A stretch of 64,000 nucleotides of DNA, taken from contig NZ_AP031499.1 of assembly GCF_042854845.1 (NCBI RefSeq), positions 62,001 through 126,000 on the forward strand, read 5' to 3'. The notes below the pieces were generated by a model, which was given only the letters and a program-made list of their open reading frames with translations, made no database searches and was not told the origin of the DNA. Positions 15,705-24,354 of the stretch are shown piece by piece. The position numbers were made by a program, and so were the translations under genes. The number at the start of each line of letters is the position of its first letter. The stretch's first letter is position 1. This stretch comes from Maricurvus nonylphenolicus (GTDB lineage Bacteria > Pseudomonadota > Gammaproteobacteria > Pseudomonadales > Cellvibrionaceae).

Positions 15705-15947
15705 ATGAAGGGGTTTATTTTAACATTGTTCGTATCTACATCTGGAGCCAATATTCAAACCGTCCCAATCGATACTTATCCGCTAGAATCTGCCTGCCAT
15801 GAAATTGCTGAGCAACTCAAGCCAGATTACATAAAGGCAATTGAAAAAATATCAAAGGAACGATCCTCAAATGGGTATTCGAGGGTAGTGCAAGTTGATC
15901 ATACTTGTTCAGAAGTAAGCTTCAATCTCCCAAAGGGCGCAGGTTAA
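15705..15947 (+). CDS. Small unknown protein
   Basis: 80 residues with a hydrophobic N-terminus that may be a weak signal peptide (MKGFILTLFVSTSGA) and two later cysteines. GGAAG precedes the ATG. The upstream GGAATACTTATTAA resembles one arm of the inverted repeat at 15944. No family recognised. Confidence 0.55.
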   Translation: MKGFILTLFVSTSGANIQTVPIDTYPLESACHEIAEQLKPDYIKAIEKISKERSSNGYSRVVQVDHTCSEVSFNLPKGAG

Positions 15948-15962
15948 TAGGAATACTATTAA
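15944..15962. promoter_or_regulatory. Inverted repeat, probable operator for the 16003 gene
   Basis: TTAATAG-gaata-CTATTAA, perfect 7+7 arms, 40 bases before the HTH gene at 16003. A related sequence (GGAATACTTATTAA) occurs at about 15671, upstream of the 15705 gene, which hints at a second half site. Confidence 0.5.
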
Positions 15963-16002
15963 AGACAAGGTACCCAGAGCATGGTTTTGGATATAACTAT
16001 TT

Positions 16003-16284
16003 ATGAGTGAGCTCAGTGCTGATGCAAGGCGCAAGTTTTCCATCATAGCGGCAATAATAAACAGCAATACCCCAACCCTTGAGGATATCTCAAAAGCAAC
16101 ACAAATACCCGAATCAACTCTGAAAAGACAGATCGCCCAGATCCGAACAGACCTCGGAATGGATATACGGTTCACGGCAGATAGCCACAGCAAAGGTAGA
16201 ACTGGCCACTACCATATTTTTTCATGGGGCATCTTGGATCGTACAGAGTTTTTGCTCCGGCACGGGTCAATCCTGGAGAAATAG
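16003..16284 (+). CDS. Small winged-helix DNA-binding protein
   Basis: 93 residues: RRKFSIIAAIINSNTPTLEDISKATQIPESTLKRQIAQIRTDLGMDIRF reads as a DeoR/MarR-like winged helix with the recognition helix at PESTLKRQIAQI. Just downstream of the inverted repeat at 15944, its likely operator. Followed one base later by the ParB-like gene at 16286, so the two form an operon. Confidence 0.7.
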   Translation: MSELSADARRKFSIIAAIINSNTPTLEDISKATQIPESTLKRQIAQIRTDLGMDIRFTADSHSKGRTGHYHIFSWGILDRTEFLLRHGSILEK

Positions 16285-16285
16285 C

Positions 16286-16834
16286 ATGGACTATTTAGTG
16301 TCAGAAGATCCTGTTGAAGCTGAAGAGAAGATCAGATGCGGTAGTCTGTCGCATGCTCAAATCGCAGATACTCTGACATTCCTGAGGCAACAGGGATATA
16401 AGCCAGACAGGCTCAAGCAAATTGCTGATGTGAAGGATTATACGGTACGCCAGTACTATGCGATATCGAAGAAACTTGTGCCACCGGTAAAGGAACTGTT
16501 GCATAAAGGGCGAATCACTTTCTCCCATGCTAGATCTATTGCCGGGCAACCAGAGCATGAACAAGAAGAGATTGCTCGCAAGACTATTATGTCAGGCATG
16601 AGCGTTTCCAAGATGCGAGACAAGATTGGTGGAAACGAAAAGCTTTGTGACGATGAAACATTGAAGTATTACGGGCGGCTGAGAGATGCGATAGCAATTC
16701 AAACTGGCTTTGTGCTTGAAATTACACCTGACAGGAACAACAAGCATGCAGGAACTATGTCAATCAGATACACAGACCTCCGTGATTTCGATGCGATCTG
16801 CGACAGACTCAAAGTTGACCTCTCTGAATTCTGA
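16286..16834 (+). CDS. ParB-like HTH protein lacking the nucleotide-binding domain
   Basis: 182 residues. The segment TVRQYYAISKKLVPPVKELLHKGRITFSHARSIAGQPEHEQEEIARKTIM with GMSVSKMRDKI matches the central HTH domain of ParB/KorB proteins. The N-terminal ParB/Srx CTPase domain with the GERRWRA motif is absent. It could be an adaptor or transcription regulator like KorB-type proteins, or a domain left from a degraded parB. Distinct from the full ParB at 14325. Confidence 0.72.
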   Translation: MDYLVSEDPVEAEEKIRCGSLSHAQIADTLTFLRQQGYKPDRLKQIADVKDYTVRQYYAISKKLVPPVKELLHKGRITFSHARSIAGQPEHEQEEIARKTIMSGMSVSKMRDKIGGNEKLCDDETLKYYGRLRDAIAIQTGFVLEITPDRNNKHAGTMSIRYTDLRDFDAICDRLKVDLSEF

Positions 16835-16913
16835 GGTGGGGGTGGCGGTGGCCAGAACTATTGTGCCAGGCAGGGCTCCAAATCAGAGCCCGGCAATTGG
16901 ATATCGGAGCCGA

Positions 16914-17144
16914 ATGTACCCAGTTCGATTCAACGGAAGGGTACCTCGCAGCGTGAAAATGCTGAGGGCCATACGATCACCTTATATACCGGGTGACTCT
17001 TCCCCGACGATCGTTCCCAAAGGGGTTGTCTGCGACTGCTGGGTAAACTCGAACGGTGATGTCTTTGCATTGTTGAAAACAGCCAGGGAAATTGAGCTTC
17101 ATCCAGATGATTTTGAAGTTATCACATATCACGAAAAAATTTAG
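16914..17144 (+). CDS. Small unknown protein
   Basis: 76 residues from ATG 16914, five bases after CGGAG. Earlier in-frame GTGs at 16836-16848 have a GAGG upstream and would add 22-26 residues. The middle (IVPKGVVCDCWVNSNGDVFALLKTAREIELHPDDFEVI) looks like a small SH3-like beta fold. No family recognised. Confidence 0.6.
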   Translation: MYPVRFNGRVPRSVKMLRAIRSPYIPGDSSPTIVPKGVVCDCWVNSNGDVFALLKTAREIELHPDDFEVITYHEKI

Positions 17145-17208
17145 TTTTAAGGGCTTGCATATCTGGAAGCCGTGAGAAAATCGAAGTGTGAAGGAAAGGA
17201 ATTTAGCC

Positions 17209-17460
17209 ATGAAGACATTTTCAGAGTTTTGCGCAGAGTCATTCCTGTGTCGATGGGACAAAGCACTGCTTAACATCGTGCTCTTGTTCATTGTCGCACT
17301 TGGCTTCGTGAATGCGGGTAAGCACTTTGGTGTTCTGATGGGAGCAGCAGACCCTGTTCAGGATTTTGGTACCGCATTTGTCGTTGTCCTCTTGACGCTC
17401 GGTATTGGAGCGCAACACAAGACAAAAGCCAACACAGAGGGTACAGCTCACGATTGTTGA
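17209..17460 (+). CDS. Small membrane protein, two TM segments
   Basis: 83 residues from ATG 17209, nine bases after AGGAA; a GTG at 17188 would add seven residues. Hydrophobic segments at about 22-40 and 53-72. Function unknown. Followed by the CsrA-fusion gene 50 bases later. Confidence 0.6.
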   Translation: MKTFSEFCAESFLCRWDKALLNIVLLFIVALGFVNAGKHFGVLMGAADPVQDFGTAFVVVLLTLGIGAQHKTKANTEGTAHDC

Positions 17461-17509
17461 GTTCTTGGCTTAGTCATTTGATGGAAGAAGTGAGAAGGAG
17501 ATTTTATAT

Positions 17510-17944
17510 ATGCTAATCCTAACTCGGCGTATTGGAGAGACGCTAATGATCGGAGATGAGGTTACTGTCACCGTCTTGGGAGTCAAAGGAAACCAGGTTC
17601 GTATTGGCGTTAATGCGCCAAAAGAAGTGGCTGTTCACCGCGATGAAATATACCGTCGTATTCATGGATACATGCGGCCCAGCCCTTCACAGTCGGTTCA
17701 GTATGACCGCGCAGAAAATGATTTCCCTGATGACGGAGAGCACTCAGGGACAATCAGCAACATTGTTCACAATCGAGGTTTTGGGTTCATCTACATGCCA
17801 GGTGGTGAGGGGAATATTTTCTTTCATGCTTCTGATATGGCTGATGGTGAATTTGATGTTGCGCGGGAAGGTGACGAATTGACCTTCGATATCGAAGAGG
17901 GCGATCGCGGGCCGGTGGCAAAGAATGTCCAATTGGTAGCCTGA
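17510..17944 (+). CDS. CsrA-cold shock domain fusion protein
   Basis: 144 residues. Residues 1-52 are a complete CsrA: MLILTRRIGETLMIGDEVTV...VRIGVNAPKEVAVHRDEIYRRI, with the RNA-binding residues around Leu4/Arg6 and the VHRDEIY strand both kept. After a 25-residue linker, residues about 79-144 form a cold-shock domain with RNP1 RGFGFI and RNP2 NIFFHASDM. CsrA dimers bind GGA motifs, usually over Shine-Dalgarno sequences; cold-shock domains bind and melt single-stranded RNA. A fused form would be an RNA-binding regulator with two RNA contacts per chain. The good AAGGAG at 17492 sets the start. Domain calls are firm; targets are not known. Confidence 0.9.
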   Translation: MLILTRRIGETLMIGDEVTVTVLGVKGNQVRIGVNAPKEVAVHRDEIYRRIHGYMRPSPSQSVQYDRAENDFPDDGEHSGTISNIVHNRGFGFIYMPGGEGNIFFHASDMADGEFDVAREGDELTFDIEEGDRGPVAKNVQLVA

Positions 17945-18092
17945 ATTGACTTTTCTTTTAGTCCCGGTTAGGTTGGCACCTTGGCTTAGCAGCCAGCGCC
18001 AGCCCGTGGCGTAAACAGTCATCCCAATTGGATTATCATGTTTCCCTATTTAGTGGAGGAAATGACGGGCTTACCACTATTTGAGGCGAAAT

Positions 18093-18854
18093 ATGACCGA
18101 TTCAATTGATCATCTAAAGGCAATTGCCCGTTCCTTCTCTAACGCTTCCAGCGATACTGGGTATAGCTACAGCCAGATTCTCGAATTGTGCGCAAAGGCC
18201 GTCGCAGGTTCCGAATCATGGAATCACTTTAAAGCTGATCCTCCAGGTAAAATTAAGCCTGACCTAACGATCCCAGTACTTCTTGAGCGCTTGGATAATG
18301 CTTTCACGGTTGCGCCAGTTGAAACCAAACACTTTGGCCACTGGTTCCATACTGCATATGAAAGATGGATTATCGGAGCCGAGCTGATAAGCATACTCCT
18401 GGGGGAGCATAAAAGAGGCTGTTCGGCTTTAATGGTCTGCTTAAAGGCTTGCCCTGATTTAGCTGAGCTGGGCCTACCGGTAACCATCCTTGATGGCGAG
18501 CAGGTCTCGATAATTAATAGCCCTGACATTCCGGCATTCGATAAAGCCAGGATGATTATCAGTGGCTGGTATTACGAAAATTCTCTTAGGCCAGGAAAGA
18601 GCGAGCACAGAGATGCCTGGTATCAATATTCAGTCTTGGCAGAGGAACGCGGACACTCTCCAGAAGCGGTGAGTTTGTATCGATCGATATGTCGAGAGTC
18701 TTTCAATCATGGCTGGAGTCTTCAATCCATGATCGCGCTTGGGCTCCTTGGATCTAACCCTAGTGCAAAGCTATTGCAACTGGACTCTACCCAGCTGATA
18801 GATGACCTTAATCAATTATGGCAGTATGAAGAGCCAGAGGCCTTTAGCCCATAG
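18093..18854 (+). CDS. Unknown protein, helical repeat-like
   Basis: 253 residues from ATG 18093 after GAGG; an ATG at 18081 lacks a ribosome-binding site. The C-terminal 90 residues (AWYQYSVLAEERGHSPEAVSLYRSICRESFNHGWSLQSMIALGLL) look like TPR/Sel1-type helical pairs. No catalytic motif seen. The 150-base gap upstream holds only a weak hairpin (CGCCA-gcccg-TGGCG near 17997). Confidence 0.6.
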   Translation: MTDSIDHLKAIARSFSNASSDTGYSYSQILELCAKAVAGSESWNHFKADPPGKIKPDLTIPVLLERLDNAFTVAPVETKHFGHWFHTAYERWIIGAELISILLGEHKRGCSALMVCLKACPDLAELGLPVTILDGEQVSIINSPDIPAFDKARMIISGWYYENSLRPGKSEHRDAWYQYSVLAEERGHSPEAVSLYRSICRESFNHGWSLQSMIALGLLGSNPSAKLLQLDSTQLIDDLNQLWQYEEPEAFSP

Positions 18855-18865
18855 AGAGATCAACT

Positions 18866-19150
18866 GTGACGGAACAAATGAAATTGAAAGCACCATACCG
18901 GGCAGTCAACTTCCTGCATATTTATGCATATTGTTTGCTGATATTGGCCACGGTATTGAATTTTCTTGGCCTGAATGCTGATAACGCCCTACCAGTCGTA
19001 GTTTGTCTCGGGCTGGCTGCCGGTGTAGGTATCAATATCATTGATGAAGAAGATGCCGCTTTCTCCACGAAATACTATTCGATCAAAGAAGCGATGTGGC
19101 TTGCTGTGATTGCCCCCTTTGAGATCAGGAAGCTGAAACTAAGGAAATAG
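18866..19150 (+). CDS. Small membrane protein, two TM segments
   Basis: 94 residues, GTG start 11 bases after the previous stop. TM segments at about 16-36 and 42-60, then a soluble tail. Unknown. Ends just before a strong hairpin shared with the convergent minus-strand gene. Confidence 0.6.
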   Translation: MTEQMKLKAPYRAVNFLHIYAYCLLILATVLNFLGLNADNALPVVVCLGLAAGVGINIIDEEDAAFSTKYYSIKEAMWLAVIAPFEIRKLKLRK

Positions 19151-19162
19151 AGAATAGGGTAC

Positions 19163-19187
19163 TGCATAGGCCCACAGCGGGCCTATG
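19163..19187. terminator. Hairpin between convergent genes
   Basis: GCATAGGCCC-acagc-GGGCCTATGC, a 10-bp perfect stem between the gene ending at 19150 and the minus-strand gene ending at 19183. No long T run follows, so it may end transcription in both directions only partly. Confidence 0.55.
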
Positions 19188-19572
19188 CGCAAATGGAGGC
19201 ACTGATTCCTTCTGCTTCTGAATCCAGTGGATCACCAATCATAAAACCGGTGGAAAGGCTGTTTACGCGATAGCCGTATACGATCTGAGCCACCAATAGA
19301 CGCCTCATTCTGAGCTTTTCATTGAAAGGTAACGATACCTGGCCTTTCACCCCATCCATGTAACAGATTTTAAGCTCCAGCTTCTCTTTTGCCTCTGGCT
19401 TATCGAATGCTCCCCATGATCTTATAGCTGCTTCAGCAGACATTAGGCAGGCCTGGGTAGAGGAGTGATCGGCACGAAATGACATGGAGAACGCATACTG
19501 AGGCTTGCAGCCGACACGACGGATAGTGATATCCCTTACTGGATATTCGTTTTTCAAATCGATCCCTTTCAT
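19183..19572 (-). CDS. Unknown protein
   Basis: 129 residues (MKGIDLKNEYPVRDITIRRVG...). Soluble, beta-rich appearance, three cysteines. Start overlaps the upstream gene's stop by four bases. No family recognised. Confidence 0.6.
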   Translation of the reverse strand: MKGIDLKNEYPVRDITIRRVGCKPQYAFSMSFRADHSSTQACLMSAEAAIRSWGAFDKPEAKEKLELKICYMDGVKGQVSLPFNEKLRMRRLLVAQIVYGYRVNSLSTGFMIGDPLDSEAEGISASICA

Positions 19573-19868
19573 GCCACACCTTCCGTTAAACCAAATGCGT
19601 TTACACTGCCAATAATCCAGCTAAAGAATTTATGCCTTAGCTGGCTGAGCTGTTCCTTGAGAACTGAAATGCGCCGAGAAGCTTTTAACCGGCCCAGGAA
19701 GCCTTTAGCCTGGTGGGCGTTTATCTCAGACTCAACGGCGCACAATTGCTGATGAAGCCTGCCAGCTTGCTTGATAAGAGGTACCCGTACAGCATCCTTG
19801 CATACCTTTTGAGTGGCCACTTTGAATAGAGCAAAAATGGTGGTCGCGCTTTCGGTTGGGCTAAACAT
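19569..19868 (-). CDS. Unknown small basic helical protein
   Basis: 99 residues, helix-rich and basic (RLHQQLCAVESEINAHQAKGFLGRLKASRRISVLKEQLSQLRHKF), possibly a coiled coil. First of a two-gene minus-strand unit with 19183-19572. The 75 bases upstream to 19944 hold a loose TTGATA...TATCATCAA repeat. Confidence 0.6.
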   Translation of the reverse strand: MFSPTESATTIFALFKVATQKVCKDAVRVPLIKQAGRLHQQLCAVESEINAHQAKGFLGRLKASRRISVLKEQLSQLRHKFFSWIIGSVNAFGLTEGVA

Positions 19869-19943
19869 GTTCTTTCCCTTGAAGAGTTGATAACTATGAA
19901 TAAGCTATCATCAATTCTCTAATTGCAAGCTTGAACAATTCTT

Positions 19944-21131
19944 CTATTTGGGTAGCTGCAACATCTCTTCTGATTCGAGATCCCAGATGAAGCTTTCCAG
20001 GTCACTTTCAGAAAGAACAATATCAAGCTTCTCTTTGAATTCATCACTCGGTTCGATAGGGCTAATATAAACAGCGGTTGGCTTCCCTTCGATATCGGTA
20101 AGCAACATGGAAGCAATGACATCAGTGGATGCCAGGTTGTAGCGAAGACCTTTAATAAAGCTACGCTTGCCACTGGTTGCTCTCTCTGTGAGCTCCATGT
20201 CATCGATAGACTCAACTGGCAGCCAGTTACTATCGGTAAGCATGAATGAGATAGAGTCGATCTGAGGGTTGCCCGAAGCACTCAAGAAAAAAGTACAGAT
20301 AGTAAGCAGATGAGTAGATTCGTTTTGTTCAAAAAGTGAAAGTTCTACTGGGAAATTCTTATAGATCCGCCTGTATACGTCTTTACCCATATAGAATGGA
20401 GCTTCAGGTAGATGCTTAACCTTCAGCTTATAACCGAACCTGGCTTCCTCAATCTCTTTTACAGCACCGATCAAGACACCTACTGGCTGCTTATTGCCCT
20501 GAGGCCTCATGCTCATCATGTGCTTTTTGATTCGATGGCCATGCTCATCCTTTTTATCCAGGTTGAAGTTTTCAGGGATAAGAACGGTGTCGGATAGCGG
20601 CGAATTTTTGGCAACCTTATTAGCGATCGCTTCAAGCAGATACTTTCTAACGACAAACCAATTTCGCTTACCTTCCATGCGAGGGTACCACTTGTTCAAA
20701 CCCGCATCTTCATAGAGGTAGTGGAGAAGAGATCGTAATGAAAGTTTTGCCGGGTCAGATTTAACGGTATTCTTTTCACTGCTTTCGCCCTGAGGGGCAG
20801 CTCGTGTTGTATTGTTCTTGGTAAGCGCGAAGTCGAGCTTGAGTTTAGTAATCCCGGTACTGTGGTCTTCTTGGATAGCCTTGTTGTCAAGGTCTCCACG
20901 GCCCGACAGCTCCGAAGGGATTTCATAGGACTCGCAATCTGGATGGTGATCTCCACCACTGTTCGGCATTCGCTTGATGATATAGGTGTCGCCTACATGG
21001 GCGATATACATTGGAACACCCGTAGGAAGACACATGCAAAGAGGTTTGACTTTCCCCTTGTAAGCAGACATTAGCTGCTGAGTGAAATCGAAGTCATCTC
21101 TGCTAACAGTATTTTCGCCAATCTTGTACAT
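19944..21131 (-). CDS. DUF1173 family protein
   Basis: 395 residues. The N-terminal MSAYKGKVKPLCMCLPTGVPMYIAHVGDTYIIKRMPNSGGDHHPDCESY has the Cys/His set (CMC...HHPDC) typical of DUF1173 proteins, which are found on SXT/IncA/C-type and related mobile elements. Function is unknown; the Cys/His cluster may bind zinc. It ends with a segment LIWDLESEE-like near the C-terminus (SDLESFIWDLESEEM). Co-directional with the two genes upstream. Confidence 0.78.
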   Translation of the reverse strand: MYKIGENTVSRDDFDFTQQLMSAYKGKVKPLCMCLPTGVPMYIAHVGDTYIIKRMPNSGGDHHPDCESYEIPSELSGRGDLDNKAIQEDHSTGITKLKLDFALTKNNTTRAAPQGESSEKNTVKSDPAKLSLRSLLHYLYEDAGLNKWYPRMEGKRNWFVVRKYLLEAIANKVAKNSPLSDTVLIPENFNLDKKDEHGHRIKKHMMSMRPQGNKQPVGVLIGAVKEIEEARFGYKLKVKHLPEAPFYMGKDVYRRIYKNFPVELSLFEQNESTHLLTICTFFLSASGNPQIDSISFMLTDSNWLPVESIDDMELTERATSGKRSFIKGLRYNLASTDVIASMLLTDIEGKPTAVYISPIEPSDEFKEKLDIVLSESDLESFIWDLESEEMLQLPK

Positions 21132-21145
21132 GGTTCGGCCCTCTA

Positions 21146-21478
21146 CTAACCGGTTTTATATAGTGGCTCGACATGTTCACAAGATTGACTCTCGTTCAGA
21201 TCGAGGCCTTTTAAGAGCGTTTTAAATTCTGAGGAGGCTTTATTTAGCTGGGGGTGGTCTTCGGTCAGAGCTGCCAGGCAAGAAGATATTACAACCATCG
21301 CTTCAGCCGGTGTTGCTCGAGTGCTTGCTTCCTCAAGCATGATCTGCAAGTCATCGCAAAATGCGAGTAAGCGATCATGTCCGGCCTTGCTGACCGATAT
21401 CATTTCATCTTTGGCATCCCTTGCCCCTGCTACCTCAGATCCAACATCGAGGTGACGGCAGGATTCGATGTCACTCAT
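21146..21478 (-). CDS. Unknown small protein
   Basis: 110 residues from ATG 21478 (MSDIESCRHLD), overlapping the lipoprotein stop by 8 bases, so coupled to it. A further in-frame ATG at 21499 lies deep in the lipoprotein gene. Helical (HDRLLAFCDDLQIMLEEASTRATPAEAMVVISSCLAAL). No family recognised. Confidence 0.6.
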   Translation of the reverse strand: MSDIESCRHLDVGSEVAGARDAKDEMISVSKAGHDRLLAFCDDLQIMLEEASTRATPAEAMVVISSCLAALTEDHPQLNKASSEFKTLLKGLDLNESQSCEHVEPLYKTG

Positions 21479-22025
21479 TGCAGATTTTGGGGGGAGCAAT
21501 AGTTGTGTTACGGATCACCAGGTCTTGAGTTGAAGGTTCCGTTCCATCGCACTTGCTCTTCCAGGCGGCTATGTAGTCCTGGCGGGTATAAGCTGGTGTA
21601 GAACAATCGGCTCGCAGCGTTTCAGGGATATTGTCCCGACCTTCGCGAGCGACAAAATCCCAGTCTTTGGAATCCATTGCTCCGTGCCCACAAAAGCGTT
21701 CCCAGCGGCCCATCTCATATACTGAATAGGACTTGATTGAAGTGGCTCGTTGAATCACTTCAGCCGGGTTGGCTGAAATTGATGGCTCTGGCGGTGTATC
21801 CTGGAGAGTACCAACATTTCTGTCTGCCAAGACATGGCGGTACCCTCGCTCAGAGTAGGCTGCGCCACGACGCGATTTATTGTTCCAGGTGACAGTTTCA
21901 TCCTTGCTGGTGGTGTTGGTTTTTGCAACGTCTATGGGCTCTTCTACCACAACGACATCGTTGCTGGCGCATGCAGCAAGTATTGCTGTAATGCTTGCTG
22001 TTAGAATCAGGCGTTTCAGTATCAT
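21471..22025 (-). CDS. Lipoprotein of unknown function
   Basis: 184 residues with a lipoprotein signal ending ILAAC (Cys19). The mature part holds three to four further cysteines and a block KSYSVYEMGRWERFCGHGAMDSKDWDFVAREGRDNIPETLR. The gene is divergent from traI and preceded by an activator-type box, suggesting co-regulation with transfer. It could be an outer-membrane component of the mating apparatus, but that is inference. Confidence 0.7.
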   Translation of the reverse strand: MILKRLILTASITAILAACASNDVVVVEEPIDVAKTNTTSKDETVTWNNKSRRGAAYSERGYRHVLADRNVGTLQDTPPEPSISANPAEVIQRATSIKSYSVYEMGRWERFCGHGAMDSKDWDFVAREGRDNIPETLRADCSTPAYTRQDYIAAWKSKCDGTEPSTQDLVIRNTTIAPPKICNE

Positions 22026-22067
22026 TTCGTTACCCTCTGAGGTTTACGCAGATCTATGTCAAGCTGC

Positions 22068-22119
22068 ATTCTAAACAACCTCACCCAAAAACCTGTCTCG
22101 CAAATAGCCCCTTTAAGGT
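22068..22119 (-). promoter_or_regulatory. Activator-type box and -10 for the minus-strand lipoprotein operon
   Basis: On the minus strand ACCTTAAAGGGGCTATTT (22119-22102), 28 bp, then TAGAAT (22073-22068). The 176-bp gap between the lipoprotein gene and traI contains this promoter; no clear plus-strand promoter or oriT-like repeats were found in it. Confidence 0.5.
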
Positions 22120-22201
22120 AGTTTCTGCAAAACAGGAATTCCGAGCACCTGTGGCACTATATCCCTGAAATCCAAAATCAGGTTGAATAGGGGATGGGCA
22201 C

Positions 22202-24352
22202 TTGCTCGCACGTATTAAGTCATTACTTTGGGGCGACGATGCCTCAAGCAGCAAAAATCCAGATCCTGAGGTCATTTTTGCCGATGAAATGACCAGATAT
22301 CCTCCTTTTGCAAAAGGGTTCCCGGTCGCACCGGTCACGGTGCTGCTCAATGGTCAGAAGGATTTGGTATCTCAAATTAGGTCAACTCTTAGGTTCAATG
22401 CGGAGGAGTTTGACCACCTTGTATTGCCGGTAATCGAGCAATATGCAGCATTCGTTCATCTACTTCCCGCCTCAGAAGCCCATCACCACAGAGGATCTGG
22501 AGGTCTTTTCCGTCATGGTTTAGAAGTTGGTCGGTATGCGGCCCAAATGGCTGAAGCCTATCAGTTCTGTGTTGGCGATACCCCTCAAGAGAAACGGAAA
22601 AAAGAGCCCCGGTGGCAGCTCGCAGCTTTCTTCGGAGGACTGCTGCATGACCTTGGCAAGCCCTTTTACGATGTCAATGTGGTGGATAGTTCGGGTACCA
22701 AGATTTGGAACCCTCAAGAAGAGTCTCTGCTGGTATGGGCAGAATCAAATGAAATTGATCGGTATTTCATTCGGTGGAGGGACAAAAGAAAGACCAGGCA
22801 TAAAGCCTTTTCACCATTCGGCCTGGGAAATGTACTAACGGTACAGTCCCGCACATACCTCAATGAAGCAGATCCAGACATCATGGCTGCGCTAATCGAA
22901 GCTGTGCAGGGAATGATTTCAACGCATGAACTCACGGAGATCGTGATTAAGGCAGATAGCGCCAGCGTGAAACAGGACATGAAATCCTCAAAGGATTTGC
23001 CAGAAGAGAGTGCCTATGGTGTGCCGGTGGAGACGTATATCTTCAATGCTATACGGAGAATGGTTTCCACCAAGAAAGTAAACGAGGAAGGCGCTGTGAT
23101 CTGGAACACCGATAAGGGTGTTTTTGTATGTTGGAAACAAGTGATGCCTGACGTTAACAGCATTCTCGATCAGGACCGCGTGGCAGGTGTGCCAAGGAAC
23201 CCAGAAACGCTGGTGGACATATTAACTGAGCGCGGTTACATCATGCCTTACCACAGGACTCCAGAAGCAAGGCCTGAACGCTACTGGAAGATATACCCTG
23301 AGATCCTTGGGGGAGTCCCTCAAGAGTGCGTCAAGATTGATGATCCTGGCCGTATCTTCAGTACTGAGCCACCGGTACCAGTCAAGGTTACTTTTGAGCC
23401 TGTACCTAAAGCTGAAACTCCCACAGTAGAGAGTCCGGAAATTCAGGCTCAGCCATCAGAGGAATCAAGCTCACAGCCGCGTGAAGATATTCCTGTTTCT
23501 TCGGATGAGCTCCCTCCTCAGCTAGAACTCAATGAGGTGCCGGTACCAGATGAATACTATTCCATGGAACCGAGCCAGCACCCAATGGCAGAAGAACAGA
23601 ACAAGAAGCCTGCTGGTAATACAGCTATTCACGATGGGGCAGGGGAGCCGATCGACAAGAACGACCGGCCAAAAGGTTCAAAGGTAGATGCTCGTAACAG
23701 TGCCAAGCCCCCATCACCAGAAAAGAGGGCTGTTGAACCGCCACCTTCACCTGTATATGCAGAGGAGGAGGTCGAAGCACCCAAGAGGGGAGAAGGTGAA
23801 GCATGGGATTTGATAGAAAAGGCGATTCAGCAAGTCAGGGCTGGCAAGAAGGCTATCGAAAGACTCCATGGGGGTGAATACGGAATCCCTTTTCCCTCGG
23901 GAGCCAAGTTTCTTGGTACACCTAAAGAAGTAATGACGACACTTAGTTGTGGCGGCCTCCTAAGGGAAGACACCATTACGAATAATAAAACAACAACCAT
24001 ATCCGGGAAGAAGTATCTGGTTGTAGAGCCTGTCGCGTATCCGTATATCAAGCATCATCTGTCAGCAGGGCTCGTGAACACTGAACAAACCGAAAAGACA
24101 AAGCTGCCTACTCCAGCTGAAGTTGCGGATGAACTGATAAAACAAGCAGGTCAAGGATTTGGAAAATACATCCATGGGGATGTGGCAGTAAGTGAAGAGG
24201 GTGGATCTACCATTTACACGCTTTCAGATAAGTGCATCAAATTGATTATCGAAGAGACCGGCCTTGATAAAAGCACTATGCCGCTGGTGTTCTCAAAGAA
24301 TCAAAATTTGAGGCATGAGCCTAAAAACAAACAAGTGATCATTAGAGCATAG
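22202..24352 (+). CDS. traI: TraI relaxase, MOB_H type (TraI_2, HD-like)
   Basis: 716 residues. The N-terminal TraI_2 domain has the histidine-rich HHHRGSGGLFRHG (His94-96, His105) and LLHDLGKP (His149-Asp150), the metal-binding HD set used by MOB_H relaxases to nick oriT. A Pro/Glu-rich linker of about 190 residues follows. The C-terminal TraI_2_C domain is visible (AWDLIEKAIQQVRAGKKAIERLHGGEYGI...KYLVVEPVAYPYIKHH). TTG start preceded by GGGGATGGG. The gene runs directly into traD (2-base gap). This is the SXT/IncA/C/R27 lineage of relaxase. Confidence 0.95.
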   Translation: MLARIKSLLWGDDASSSKNPDPEVIFADEMTRYPPFAKGFPVAPVTVLLNGQKDLVSQIRSTLRFNAEEFDHLVLPVIEQYAAFVHLLPASEAHHHRGSGGLFRHGLEVGRYAAQMAEAYQFCVGDTPQEKRKKEPRWQLAAFFGGLLHDLGKPFYDVNVVDSSGTKIWNPQEESLLVWAESNEIDRYFIRWRDKRKTRHKAFSPFGLGNVLTVQSRTYLNEADPDIMAALIEAVQGMISTHELTEIVIKADSASVKQDMKSSKDLPEESAYGVPVETYIFNAIRRMVSTKKVNEEGAVIWNTDKGVFVCWKQVMPDVNSILDQDRVAGVPRNPETLVDILTERGYIMPYHRTPEARPERYWKIYPEILGGVPQECVKIDDPGRIFSTEPPVPVKVTFEPVPKAETPTVESPEIQAQPSEESSSQPREDIPVSSDELPPQLELNEVPVPDEYYSMEPSQHPMAEEQNKKPAGNTAIHDGAGEPIDKNDRPKGSKVDARNSAKPPSPEKRAVEPPPSPVYAEEEVEAPKRGEGEAWDLIEKAIQQVRAGKKAIERLHGGEYGIPFPSGAKFLGTPKEVMTTLSCGGLLREDTITNNKTTTISGKKYLVVEPVAYPYIKHHLSAGLVNTEQTEKTKLPTPAEVADELIKQAGQGFGKYIHGDVAVSEEGGSTIYTLSDKCIKLIIEETGLDKSTMPLVFSKNQNLRHEPKNKQVIIRA

Positions 24353-24354
24353 AA

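Noticed and set aside
17945..18092. Possible riboswitch or terminator in the gap after the CsrA fusion gene
   Set aside because: Only a weak five-pair hairpin without T run was found.
22146..22162. CACCT...TATAT sequence as an activator box for traI
   Set aside because: No -10 hexamer lies 28-30 bp downstream and the centre of the box is not conserved.
22026..22201. Candidate oriT between the lipoprotein gene and traI
   Set aside because: Only weak imperfect repeats and one promoter box are present; no nick-site pattern or mobI-like gene is seen nearby.
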